Below, piece after piece: positions 1-8,455 of a stretch of 64,000 nucleotides of DNA. This DNA is from MED-G105 sp965263305 (lineage in GTDB: Bacteria; Pseudomonadota; Alphaproteobacteria; Caulobacterales; Parvularculaceae), in the NCBI GenBank assembly GCA_965263305.1, contig OZ253666.1, positions 806,001-870,000 on the forward strand, written 5' to 3'. The notes beneath the pieces are model-generated. The model saw only the letters and a program-made list of their open reading frames with translations, was not told the origin of the DNA and searched no databases. The position numbers were made by a program, and so were the translations under genes. Each line of letters opens with the position of its first letter. Positions within the stretch are counted from its first letter, which is position 1.

Positions 1-8
1 GCCAAATC

Positions 9-845
9 ATGATTGCCCGTTTTCTTGACGCTCAGCGAACCCATAGGCCTCGTTTTGGCTTTGACGATGATCATTCAACCAGGACATTGATGGCGGCGTT
101 CTTCTTTTGTATCGCCTTGACGATTGTGTTGCTCCCCGCCTTGGCGTTTGAAACGCGGACGCTGGACGGCGCGAATGTTTGGATCAAACCCCAAAAATTT
201 GGCGTTTCGCTGGGGCTCCACTTTTTCACCATCGCTCTATTGGCGCAGCAATTGCCAAGGGTGAATCGCACTGGTCCGATCTTCACATTACCCGCATACG
301 GAGCAGTGGCGGCGCTGATGTTCGAGACGGTGTACGTCTGTGTACAGGCCGCCCGCGCGCGTCGATCACACTATAATTTCGAAACGGCGCTCGAAGTCCA
401 AATGTACCAGTTCATGGGTCTTGCCGCCCTCCTACTCATCCTTGTTTCCCTGGCCCTCGCGTTTCAAGTCTTACGCCATGGGCGCCGCGACATGCCTGGC
501 CTGCGATGGGGGACCGTCATCGGCATGAGCCTTGGGTTTTTCGCGACCCTTGGTTATGCGGGATACATGTCAGTGAGCGCATGGCGATTGGTTGGCGAGC
601 CCGTCACGGGGGCGACCGTCCCCCTTTTTGGTTGGTCGCGAGAAGTGGGTGACATGCGCCCGGCCCATTTTGTTGGGCTCCATATGATGCAGACATTGCC
701 GCTCCTTGGCTTTGCCCTCGATCGCCTCAATGTTTCGGGCCGGGTCAGCGTTTTGGCTGTTGTGGTCGCGGCGCTCTTGCAACTCGCCCTAGCGTCGGCG
801 TTGTTTTTCCAAGCCCTTGCTGGGAAGCCCTTCTGGCCAATCTAA
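9..845 (+). CDS. Conserved multi-pass membrane protein of unknown function
   Basis: This 278-residue protein has about seven hydrophobic segments, near residues 27-47, 64-80, 93-113, 133-153, 168-190, 218-238 and 245-270. Two short stretches look conserved rather than random: KPQKFGVSL at 60-68 and the His-rich DMRPAHFVGLHMMQ at 215-228. I recall similar KPxKF and AHFxGLH motifs in unnamed bacterial membrane proteins but can give no function. The ATG at position 9 is only eight bases from the window edge, so its ribosome site and any earlier start cannot be judged. The next gene follows on the same strand. Confidence 0.7.
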   Translation: MIARFLDAQRTHRPRFGFDDDHSTRTLMAAFFFCIALTIVLLPALAFETRTLDGANVWIKPQKFGVSLGLHFFTIALLAQQLPRVNRTGPIFTLPAYGAVAALMFETVYVCVQAARARRSHYNFETALEVQMYQFMGLAALLLILVSLALAFQVLRHGRRDMPGLRWGTVIGMSLGFFATLGYAGYMSVSAWRLVGEPVTGATVPLFGWSREVGDMRPAHFVGLHMMQTLPLLGFALDRLNVSGRVSVLAVVVAALLQLALASALFFQALAGKPFWPI

Positions 846-979
846 GGTTGGAAAACCGCCGATAGGCATTTCGCTTGACCGGAAGATATCGCACGCGTCG
901 CCGCTGCCGCTGTGCTTTGCGCTCATCGCCGCGATGGGCTAGCCTCGCGCTGGAAACTAGCAACGACGTGAAGAGCGGT

Positions 980-1474
980 ATGATCCAATCCAATGATCCG
1001 CGGCGGGAGGAATTGACCACCCTGGGCCTATTGGGGTTAGCGCCCTTTGCGTTGGGCGCGTTAGCGCTGTGGCTTTCGCCTTTGCTTCTGCCACAATTCA
1101 TTGCGACAAACGTTTTTAAGCTCTCCTTTACTTACGCTGGCGTCATTGCAGGGTACATGGCGGGCATGGGCGCTGGCGCCCTACTCCTGACGGGCAAGCC
1201 CACCGAGGAACGTTTCCTCCCAGGAATGATCGCAGCCCTCATGGCCTGCTTCACGATCCTGCCCTCTTTCTCCGTCGTGATTGACCTGGATTACTTCTGG
1301 CGCATCGGGCTTTTGATTCTTGTCTTCGTTTATCTCCTCATGCGGGATTTGCGGGCCGTGAAAGCGGGCGGCATGCCAATATGGTATGGAAATCTCCGCA
1401 TGCGATTAACGTTCTGGGCGTGCCTCTTGTTGGCCGTTATGGCGGTAAGGCTTTTGTTCTGGGGCTTCTATTGA
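980..1474 (+). CDS. DUF3429 family membrane protein
   Basis: The protein has 164 residues when the ATG at 980 is used. An upstream in-frame start at 875 would add an Arg-rich, unlikely leader. It has about five membrane segments. Near the C-terminus a P-x-WYGNLRMRLT stretch follows a LMRDLRAVKAG loop, which matches the pattern I know from DUF3429 proteins, as does the early Y-A-G-V-I segment. The role of this family is unknown. Its last codons overlap the likely start of the downstream transporter, which suggests translational coupling. Confidence 0.62.
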   Translation: MIQSNDPRREELTTLGLLGLAPFALGALALWLSPLLLPQFIATNVFKLSFTYAGVIAGYMAGMGAGALLLTGKPTEERFLPGMIAALMACFTILPSFSVVIDLDYFWRIGLLILVFVYLLMRDLRAVKAGGMPIWYGNLRMRLTFWACLLLAVMAVRLLFWGFY

Positions 1475-2418
1475 TCCCGCTGGCGAGCCTGACGGCTCTC
1501 GCAACAAGCGCCGCTGAAATCGACGCCGTCCGCATCAGCATGGACGGGCCGGGGACCCTAGGGGTCGCGCTTGGCATATTCCTCATCATGTTTGGCGTGG
1601 CGCTCGGACTGCGTCTTGATGATTTTCGCGCCCTCACCCACCATCCAAGGCGTTTCTTGGTCGGCTTCGGCGCTCAGGTCATCGGGTTGCCGCTAGCGAC
1701 GTTTTTGTTAGTGCTCCTCCTAAAGCCTATCCCCTCCATTGCCCTTGGCATGATGGTGGTCGCAGCGTGCCCTGGCGGGTCAGTTTCTAACCTGTTCACC
1801 CATTTGTCTCGCGGCGACGTTGCTTATTCCGTCACCTTGACCGCAATTTCCAGCCTCGCCGCCGCCTTGTTGACCCCGACGCTTATCCTGTTCTGGACGA
1901 ACGCCTATGGGCCAACAGCCGCGCTGTTGAACGAGTTGCCGTTCGATGCCCGATCATTCGTCATACAAACCACGCTGCTGCTGGCGCTGCCCCTCGCCCT
2001 CGGCATGTCGGTTCGGGCAAAAGCCGAACAAACGGCGCTGAAATTACGCCCCTACATGACCCGCGCTGGCGGGGCGGTTCTTGCGATCCTCGTCTTTTAC
2101 GGCGCGGTGCGATTGACGCCGGTTCTTTGGCCCGTGCTTGGCGTGATTGGCGGGTTGGCGATCCTCCATAACGCGGTCGCCTTTGGTATGGGATGGTTGG
2201 CCGGGCGCTTTATTGACCCGTCTCCGGCCGCCCGCCGCACCCTCATCTTTGAGGTTGGCGTCCAGAATGTGGGTCTCGCCCTTGTCATCCTCCTCGCACA
2301 GCTGGAAGGGTTAGGCGGCGCCATGGCCATGGCGGCGATTTGGGGATCCTGGCACTTGATCGCAGGCTGTGTTCTCGTCACCCTATACCGACGTCATGAC
2401 CGGCGTATCGGCGCTTAG
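1471..2418 (+). CDS. Bile acid:sodium symporter family transporter
   Basis: This is an integral membrane protein with roughly nine to ten hydrophobic segments. The motif ACPGGSVSN, about 95 residues into the protein, is a hallmark of the bile acid:Na+ symporter superfamily, whose members move organic anions with sodium. The start is uncertain. TTG at 1471 overlaps the TGA of the DUF3429 gene and gives a hydrophobic leader. ATG at 1540 gives a more typical family N-terminus beginning MDGPGTLG. The frame stays open back to an ATG at 1381, but that stretch is occupied by the preceding gene. Substrate cannot be told; its place before a catabolic operon suggests an organic acid. Confidence 0.8.
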   Translation: MIPLASLTALATSAAEIDAVRISMDGPGTLGVALGIFLIMFGVALGLRLDDFRALTHHPRRFLVGFGAQVIGLPLATFLLVLLLKPIPSIALGMMVVAACPGGSVSNLFTHLSRGDVAYSVTLTAISSLAAALLTPTLILFWTNAYGPTAALLNELPFDARSFVIQTTLLLALPLALGMSVRAKAEQTALKLRPYMTRAGGAVLAILVFYGAVRLTPVLWPVLGVIGGLAILHNAVAFGMGWLAGRFIDPSPAARRTLIFEVGVQNVGLALVILLAQLEGLGGAMAMAAIWGSWHLIAGCVLVTLYRRHDRRIGA

Positions 2419-2445
2419 ACAAAGACCAAACAGGAGGCGCAACCA

Positions 2446-4197
2446 ATGAGTTTTGATCTCGTGATCCGCAACGGCCTCGTCCATGACGGCGATGGCGGCG
2501 ACCCGGCCCACCACAATATCGGCATCAAAGATGGGGTCATCGCCGAAATCGGCCCCTGCGCGGCCAGCGCCGATCAAACCATCGATGCCGAAGAGGCGAT
2601 TGTCACCCCGGGATTTATCGATCTGCATACCCACTATGACGGCCAGATCACTTGGGATGAGGAATTGCGCCCATCGGTTAATTTCGGTGTGACGACTGCA
2701 TTGATGGGGAATTGCGGCGTTGGGTTCGCGCCGGTCAGAGACGGCGACCAAGACCGCCTTATCCGCTTGATGGAAGGGGTTGAGGATATCCCCGGCACCG
2801 CCCTACATGAAGGCATTCGTTGGGGATGGGAGAGTTTCGGCGAGTATCTCGACGCGATTGACGCCGCCCCTCACACAATCGATTTCGCCGCCATGGCGGT
2901 GCACGATCCGTTGCGGGTTTACGCCATGGGGGAGCGCGCCAACGCCCATGAACAAGCGACCGAAGACGACCTTCGTCTCATGCGCGCGGCGTTGAAAGAC
3001 GCCCTCGACGCGGGCGCAGCGGGCTTCTCCATCGGCCGTACCGATGTGCATCGCACCGCCGACGGCGATTGGACGCCATCATCAGAAGCCTCGGAAGCAG
3101 AACTCGTTGCTCTCGCGAGCGAATTGAAAGGCCGTCAGCGCGGCGTCCTTCAATTGGTCAACGACTTTAATTTGGAACGCGAAGGCGATCAGTTCGCCGA
3201 TGAGTTTTCTATCGTCGAAGCATTTGTGCGCGCCGGCGGGCGCCCAGCCTCCATCTCCCTGATGCAACGGGATTTCGCACCGGATCAATGGAAGCGCATC
3301 CTTGCCGAAACGAACCGCCTCAATGCCGATGGGGTTCAGTTCCATGTACAGACCGCGCCCCGCGCCATCGGCGTTTTCAACGGCCTCGATTGCACCTTCC
3401 ATCCGGTCATGGCGCAACCGCTTTACCAAAGCATCAGCCACAAAACACTAGATGAACGGGTGGCGCTCATGCGCGACCCTGATTTTAAACGGCGTTGCCT
3501 TGCCGACAAGCCCGTGAAACTCGCGGTGGAAGGCTCCTCTGTACCGCCCATTACCGACACGCTGATTGAAAATATAAACCTGATCGCGAACAAGCTGTTC
3601 CGCCTCGGCGAGACGCCGGACTACGAACAGCCCATGGACGCCTCGTTGGGCGCCGAAGCGCGCCGCGACGGCGTCAGCGTCATGGAAAAACTCTACGACA
3701 CCTTGCTCGAGTTAGACGGGCATCAACTGATTTATTTTCCAATTTATAACTATACGGAATTTTCCTACGACAATGTGCGCGAAATGATGACCCATCCGGC
3801 CGCCCTGCCGGGGCTTTCCGATGGCGGGGCCCATGTCGGCACGATCTGCGACGCGAGTTTTCCGGCCTACCTCCTCAGCTTTTGGGGGCGAGACCGCGAA
3901 GACGGGCGCTTACCAGTTTCCCGCATCGTCCAAATGCTGACGGCGGACGCGGCCGATTACCTTGGCCTGGAAGATCGCGGTCGGTTAAAAGTCGGCATGA
4001 AAGCTGACATCAATGTTATTGATCACAACGCCCTTCGCTTGACGCCGCCAAGCCTCGTCAAGGATTTGCCCGCCGGGGGGCAACGGCTGCTGCAAGATGT
4101 CCATGGTTATCGCGCCACCTTGGTGTCTGGGCGACCGGTTTTGATGGATGATGTTGTAACCAACGAACGGCCAGGCCGGTTAGTGCGGTTTAACTAG
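2446..4197 (+). CDS. N-acyl-D-amino-acid deacylase-like amidohydrolase
   Basis: This 583-residue protein belongs to the amidohydrolase superfamily, D-aminoacylase branch. The metal-binding HTH motif is at residues 61-63 in FIDLHTHYDGQITWD. It is followed by NCGVGFAPVR and a MEGVEDIPGTAL stretch typical of this subgroup, and SDGGAHVG late in the protein carries the catalytic Asp. Known members hydrolyse N-acyl-D-amino acids or related amides using one or two zinc ions. A good ribosome site (AGGAGG) lies upstream of the ATG. It heads a tight run of acyl-CoA genes, so it may release an amino or carboxylic acid that feeds the pathway; that link is inference. Confidence 0.85.
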   Translation: MSFDLVIRNGLVHDGDGGDPAHHNIGIKDGVIAEIGPCAASADQTIDAEEAIVTPGFIDLHTHYDGQITWDEELRPSVNFGVTTALMGNCGVGFAPVRDGDQDRLIRLMEGVEDIPGTALHEGIRWGWESFGEYLDAIDAAPHTIDFAAMAVHDPLRVYAMGERANAHEQATEDDLRLMRAALKDALDAGAAGFSIGRTDVHRTADGDWTPSSEASEAELVALASELKGRQRGVLQLVNDFNLEREGDQFADEFSIVEAFVRAGGRPASISLMQRDFAPDQWKRILAETNRLNADGVQFHVQTAPRAIGVFNGLDCTFHPVMAQPLYQSISHKTLDERVALMRDPDFKRRCLADKPVKLAVEGSSVPPITDTLIENINLIANKLFRLGETPDYEQPMDASLGAEARRDGVSVMEKLYDTLLELDGHQLIYFPIYNYTEFSYDNVREMMTHPAALPGLSDGGAHVGTICDASFPAYLLSFWGRDREDGRLPVSRIVQMLTADAADYLGLEDRGRLKVGMKADINVIDHNALRLTPPSLVKDLPAGGQRLLQDVHGYRATLVSGRPVLMDDVVTNERPGRLVRFN

Positions 4198-4260
4198 GAT
4201 TAAAAAAAACGGCCCGCAAAGAGCGCCGTCACAGCCCAGAAGAATAAGTGAGAAATACAG

Positions 4261-5406
4261 ATGAATTTCACCTTCCAAACCGTGCCCGATGTCATCTTCG
4301 AGGACGGCGCCAGCGCGAAACTCGGGCAGTATGCCTCGCAATACATGAAGCGCCCCATCTTCCTCACCGATGAGGGGTTGATCAAAGCGGGGTTGATCGC
4401 ACCGGCTATGGAGAGCTTGAAATCAAAAGGTTTAGACACATTGCTGTTCAGTGACGTGCAGGCGGATCCCCCAACCCGCATGGTCATCAAAGCGTTCGAG
4501 GCGGCGCGCGCCCATGGGGCGGACGGCGTGATCGGTTTTGGCGGCGGCTCTTCCATGGATACGGCGAAATTGGTGGCGGCGCTCATGGGCGGGGAACAAA
4601 CCCTCGAAGAGATGTATGGCGTTGATCAGATCACGGGCGATCGGGCGGCGTTGATCCTGCTGCCAACGACGTCCGGTACTGGCTCTGAAGTGACGAACGT
4701 TTCTATCGTCACGACAGAAGAGGATGTAAAAGTCGGGATCGTCTCCAAACCGCTTTATGCGGATATGGCGATTCTTGACCCTTCATTAACGCTTGGCCTG
4801 CCACGCCATGTCACCGCCGCGACGGGTATTGACGCCATGGTCCACGCCATTGAAGCGTATACGAACATCAATAGGAAGAACCCGGTCTCTGATGCGTTGG
4901 CGCGGGAGGCGTTGCGGCTCCTGTCGCAAAACGTCGTCGCCGCTTGCGAGACACCAGGCGATCGCAACGCGCGGGCCAATATGCTGCTCGGCGCCATGCT
5001 CGCGGGCCAGGCGTTTTCAAACGCCCCTGTTGGCGGGGTCCATGGCATGGCTTACCCCTTGGGCGGGCTATTCCATATTCCCCATGGTCTTTCCAACGCG
5101 CTCATGCTGGCGCCTGTTTTGCGCTTCAATGCGCCGAACGCGGCCCATCAATACGCAGAACTTGCCCCATCGATCGGCGCATCGGCCGAAGGTTCCGAGG
5201 AAGCCCGGTGCCATGCGTTCATTGATAAACTTGTGGAAATCATGGAAGCCACCGGCGTTGAACGACGCCTCTCCCAGGTGGGGATCTCCGAGGGCGATCT
5301 GCCGCGCCTCGCCGAAGATGCGATCAAATCCGAGCGGGTTTTAAGAAATAACCCACGGGTCATCACCCAAGCTGACGCCTTGCAGATGTACACAGATGTT
5401 TTATAA
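4261..5406 (+). CDS. Iron-containing (group III) alcohol dehydrogenase
   Basis: This 381-residue dehydrogenase has the family's NAD(P)-binding GFGGGSSMDTAK at 92-103 and TTSGTGSE at 136-143. The expected iron ligands are visible: D191 and H195 in GIDAMVHA, H261 in GVHGMAYP and H275 in FHIPHG. Such enzymes oxidise alcohols or reduce aldehydes in the cytoplasm. It sits 63 bases after the amidohydrolase and 54 bases before the thioesterase gene in a co-directional run leading to methylcrotonyl-CoA carboxylase. It may oxidise a branched alcohol such as isoamyl alcohol, but this is only a contextual guess. Confidence 0.9.
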   Translation: MNFTFQTVPDVIFEDGASAKLGQYASQYMKRPIFLTDEGLIKAGLIAPAMESLKSKGLDTLLFSDVQADPPTRMVIKAFEAARAHGADGVIGFGGGSSMDTAKLVAALMGGEQTLEEMYGVDQITGDRAALILLPTTSGTGSEVTNVSIVTTEEDVKVGIVSKPLYADMAILDPSLTLGLPRHVTAATGIDAMVHAIEAYTNINRKNPVSDALAREALRLLSQNVVAACETPGDRNARANMLLGAMLAGQAFSNAPVGGVHGMAYPLGGLFHIPHGLSNALMLAPVLRFNAPNAAHQYAELAPSIGASAEGSEEARCHAFIDKLVEIMEATGVERRLSQVGISEGDLPRLAEDAIKSERVLRNNPRVITQADALQMYTDVL

Positions 5407-5460
5407 AATGCCTTCCGGCCAAGCTCGACGCTAAAATGCTTTCCCAGAAGGATCGCCCTT

Positions 5461-5895
5461 TTGAGTTCAACAACCACTCGCGCTGACTACCCCCATGTCA
5501 CGGCGTTGCAAACACGCTGGGCGGATAATGACGTGTACGGTCATGTGAATAACGTCGCCTATTACGGCTTCTTTGACACGATCGTGAACACCTATCTGAT
5601 CGAGACGGGCGCTTTGGATATTCACGGCGGGGCCGTGATCGGCCTCGTGGTCGAAACCGGGTGTCGTTATTTTGCGCCGTTAGAATTCCCGCAACGGCTG
5701 AACGGCGCGCTTCGGGTCGCGCATATCGGCTCATCCTCCGTGCGCTATGAGCTTGCCATCTTCAAAGAAGGCGAAGACACGCCCGCCGCGGAGGGTCATT
5801 TTGTGCATGTCTATGTCGACCGCGAGAGCCGCCGGCCAACCCCATTGCCTGCCGCTTTTAGGAACGCCTTAGAAAAACTCACTGCTGCGCCCTAA
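5461..5895 (+). CDS. Hotdog-fold acyl-CoA thioesterase (4HBT type)
   Basis: This 144-residue protein carries the 4-hydroxybenzoyl-CoA thioesterase pattern RWADNDVYGHVNNVAYYGFFD at about residues 19-39, in which the Asp of DxxGHVN is the usual catalytic acid. Such enzymes hydrolyse short or branched acyl-CoA esters in the cytosol. The start appears to be TTG at 5461, preceded by an AGAAGGA ribosome site at a suitable distance; no better ATG exists. It lies inside the leucine-type catabolic run and could release CoA from stalled intermediates. Confidence 0.82.
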   Translation: MSSTTTRADYPHVTALQTRWADNDVYGHVNNVAYYGFFDTIVNTYLIETGALDIHGGAVIGLVVETGCRYFAPLEFPQRLNGALRVAHIGSSSVRYELAIFKEGEDTPAAEGHFVHVYVDRESRRPTPLPAAFRNALEKLTAAP

Positions 5896-5982
5896 AGCGT
5901 TTGCAGGCGCCGTTAGCATATTGTTCCATTCTGGGCCGGGCTCTGCTACACCGAGTGAAAACCCCAAGGACTATGCGCGCCC

Positions 5983-7587
5983 ATGCCCGTTATCGACTCC
6001 CAGATCAACGTCCAATCCGACAGCTTTGTCGCCAATCGCACCGCCATGCGGGCTTTGGTGACTGACCTGCAGAAGAAAACAGCGATGGTCGCGGAGGGCG
6101 GCGGCCCCGCTCGGGCCGAACGTCATAAATCCCGCGGCAAACTGCTCGCGCGCGAGAGGGTAGAGCGCCTATTGGACCCCGGGGCGCCCTTCCTCGAAAT
6201 CGGAGCGTTCGCGGCATGGGAAATGTACTCCGGCGATGTAAACGCGGCGGGCGTTGTCGCCGGCGTGGGCCGCGTGTCGGGCGTTGAATGCGTCATTGTC
6301 GCCAATGACCCTACCGTCAAAGGGGGCGCTTATCATCCTGTGACGGTGAAGAAACATCTGCGCGCCCAGGAGATCGCGGAGGAAAATCGGCTACCGTGCA
6401 TTTATCTCGTCGAGTCCGGCGGCGCCTTCCTGCCGATGCAAGACGAGGTTTTTCCCGATAAGGATGATTTTGGCCGGATTTTCTTTAACCAGGCCAATAT
6501 GTCAGCCAAAGGCATCCCCCAAATCGCTGTCGTCCATGGTAGCTGCACCGCCGGCGGCGCCTATGTCCCGGCGATGGCCGATGAGGCCATTATTGTTCGT
6601 CGGCAAGGCACCATATTTCTTGGCGGTCCGCCCCTGGTCAAAGCCGCCACCGGCGAAATTGTGACCGCCGAAGAGTTGGGCGGCGGGGATGTGCACAGCC
6701 GAGAATCCGGGGTCGCTGACCACTTGGCCGAAGACGATGACCATGCCCTTGGTATCGCGCGCCAGATTATCGCGCGCCTCAATTGGCGAAAACGCGGTGA
6801 CCTCTTGATGCAAGCGCCGCGCGCGCCGCTTTATCCGAGTGAAGAGCTTTACGGCATTGTCGAACAGGACGCCCGCAAACCCTATGACGCCCGCGAGATT
6901 ATCGCGCGCCTCGTCGATGGGTCAGAATTCGATGAGTTCAAACCCCTCTATGGTTCGACCCTCGTGACGGGGTTCGCCCATCTCCATGGGGCGCCGGTGG
7001 GGATTTTGGCGAACAACGGCATTTTATTCTCGGAAAGCGCGCTAAAGGGCGCCCATTTCATTGAATTATGCTGCCAGCGGGGCGTGCCCCTAATTTTCCT
7101 GCAAAACATTACAGGGTTCATGGTGGGCAAATCCGCTGAGGCCGGCGGCATCGCAAAAGACGGCGCAAAACTCGTCACCGCTGTTGCGACCGCCCGGGTG
7201 CCGAAATTCACTGTGGTTGTCGGCGGCTCCTATGGCGCTGGCAATTACGGCATGTGCGGGCGCGCCTACTCGCCGCGCTTTTTGTTTATGTGGCCGAACG
7301 CCCGCATCTCGGTGATGGGCGGGGAACAGGCGGCCAGCGTCCTCGCGACGGTCAAACGCGACGGCTTAAAAGCTGGCGATGAATGGAGCGCTGAAGACGA
7401 AGAAGCGTTTAAAACCAGTATACGTGACGATTACGACCGTCAGGGTTCCCCCTATTATTCTTCTGCGCGCCTTTGGGATGATGGGATCATCGATCCGGCA
7501 CAAACCCGCGATCTGTTGGGCTTATGCCTCTCCGCCAGCCTTAACGCCCCCATTGAGGAGACCAAATTTGGTCTGTTCAGAATGTAA
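5983..7587 (+). CDS. liuB: Methylcrotonyl-CoA carboxylase, carboxyltransferase (beta) subunit
   Basis: This 534-residue protein is a biotin-dependent carboxyltransferase. It transfers CO2 from carboxybiotin to an acyl-CoA, forming 3-methylglutaconyl-CoA if the substrate is 3-methylcrotonyl-CoA. Visible family marks are GKLLARERVERLLDPG near 49-64, the oxyanion loop GSCTAGGAYVPAM, LGGPPLVKAATGE, and in the C-terminal half NITGFMVG with GGSYGAGNYGMCGRAY. The length matches MccB/LiuB. The biotin-carrying partner lies two genes downstream with the hydratase between them, and HMG-CoA lyase follows, which supports a leucine/isovalerate assignment over a geranyl-CoA carboxylase. Confidence 0.92.
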   Translation: MPVIDSQINVQSDSFVANRTAMRALVTDLQKKTAMVAEGGGPARAERHKSRGKLLARERVERLLDPGAPFLEIGAFAAWEMYSGDVNAAGVVAGVGRVSGVECVIVANDPTVKGGAYHPVTVKKHLRAQEIAEENRLPCIYLVESGGAFLPMQDEVFPDKDDFGRIFFNQANMSAKGIPQIAVVHGSCTAGGAYVPAMADEAIIVRRQGTIFLGGPPLVKAATGEIVTAEELGGGDVHSRESGVADHLAEDDDHALGIARQIIARLNWRKRGDLLMQAPRAPLYPSEELYGIVEQDARKPYDAREIIARLVDGSEFDEFKPLYGSTLVTGFAHLHGAPVGILANNGILFSESALKGAHFIELCCQRGVPLIFLQNITGFMVGKSAEAGGIAKDGAKLVTAVATARVPKFTVVVGGSYGAGNYGMCGRAYSPRFLFMWPNARISVMGGEQAASVLATVKRDGLKAGDEWSAEDEEAFKTSIRDDYDRQGSPYYSSARLWDDGIIDPAQTRDLLGLCLSASLNAPIEETKFGLFRM

Positions 7588-7639
7588 CCGTTCACCGATG
7601 AATGCCGACTGACCTAACGCGCCAACAATAGGAAACGCC

Positions 7640-8440
7640 ATGAAAGACAGTGTTCTTCTCACCACGATCGATCAACGCGGCGTCGCCCGGTTGACCTTGA
7701 ACCGTCCGGCGCTTCGCAACGCCTTTGACGAAGAACTTATCGGCGCTATTTGCGACGCCATGGGTAAGTTAAATGCGGACCCATCCATCCGCGCGATTAT
7801 CTTGACCGGGGCTGGAGAGACGTTTTCTGGGGGGGCGGATTTAAATATGATGCGCCGGGCCGCCGACTACTCGGCCGCAGAGAACAAGGACGATGCGCGC
7901 CGCCTCGCCCATATGTTGAACTCGATTTATCAATCACCAAAACCCACGATCGCGCGAATTAACGGCCCCGCCATTGGCGGCGCTGTTGGGATCATCGCCG
8001 CATGCGATATCGCTGTTGCGACCGAAGATGCATTTATGGCGTTGACGGAAGTCCGTGTGGGTCTCATCCCGGGCGTCATCTCTCCGTTTGTCGTTCGCGC
8101 CATCGGGCCGCGCCAGGCTCGGCGCTATTTTTTAACGGGCGAACGCATTGACGCTGAAACAGCAAAGCGGATCGGTCTAATCCATATGATTACGATGGGC
8201 GCTCAGTTAGAGGCGACCGTCGACGGCGTCATCGAGAACATTTTACGCGGCGCACCGGACGCACAAGGAGAGGCCAAATCCCTTATAAAGGCGGTCGCAT
8301 TTCAGCCGTTAAACGATTCCATCACGGAGGAAACCGTTGCCTGGATTGCGCGTATTCGCGCGACCCCTGAAGGCAAGGAGGGCTTGGAGGCCTTTTTAGA
8401 AAAACGCAAACCAAGCTGGATCCTCGATACGGATTCATAA
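7640..8440 (+). CDS. liuC: Enoyl-CoA hydratase, probable methylglutaconyl-CoA hydratase
   Basis: This 266-residue crotonase-fold protein would hydrate 3-methylglutaconyl-CoA to HMG-CoA. The oxyanion-hole segments are GAGETFSGGADLNMM and INGPAIGGAVG, and the region ALTEVRVGLIPG carries a conserved Glu. FLTGERIDAETAKRIGLIH follows, as usual in this superfamily. A ribosome site (GGAAA) precedes the ATG. It sits between the two carboxylase subunit genes, the typical liu arrangement, and that position rather than sequence decides the exact substrate. Confidence 0.9.
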   Translation: MKDSVLLTTIDQRGVARLTLNRPALRNAFDEELIGAICDAMGKLNADPSIRAIILTGAGETFSGGADLNMMRRAADYSAAENKDDARRLAHMLNSIYQSPKPTIARINGPAIGGAVGIIAACDIAVATEDAFMALTEVRVGLIPGVISPFVVRAIGPRQARRYFLTGERIDAETAKRIGLIHMITMGAQLEATVDGVIENILRGAPDAQGEAKSLIKAVAFQPLNDSITEETVAWIARIRATPEGKEGLEAFLEKRKPSWILDTDS

Positions 8441-8455
8441 TCGGAAAGCCCGTCC

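Noticed and set aside
4198..4240. Poly-A followed by a GC hairpin that looks like a terminator
   Set aside because: The A-run precedes the stem on the plus strand, so it would only work on the minus strand, where no gene ends.
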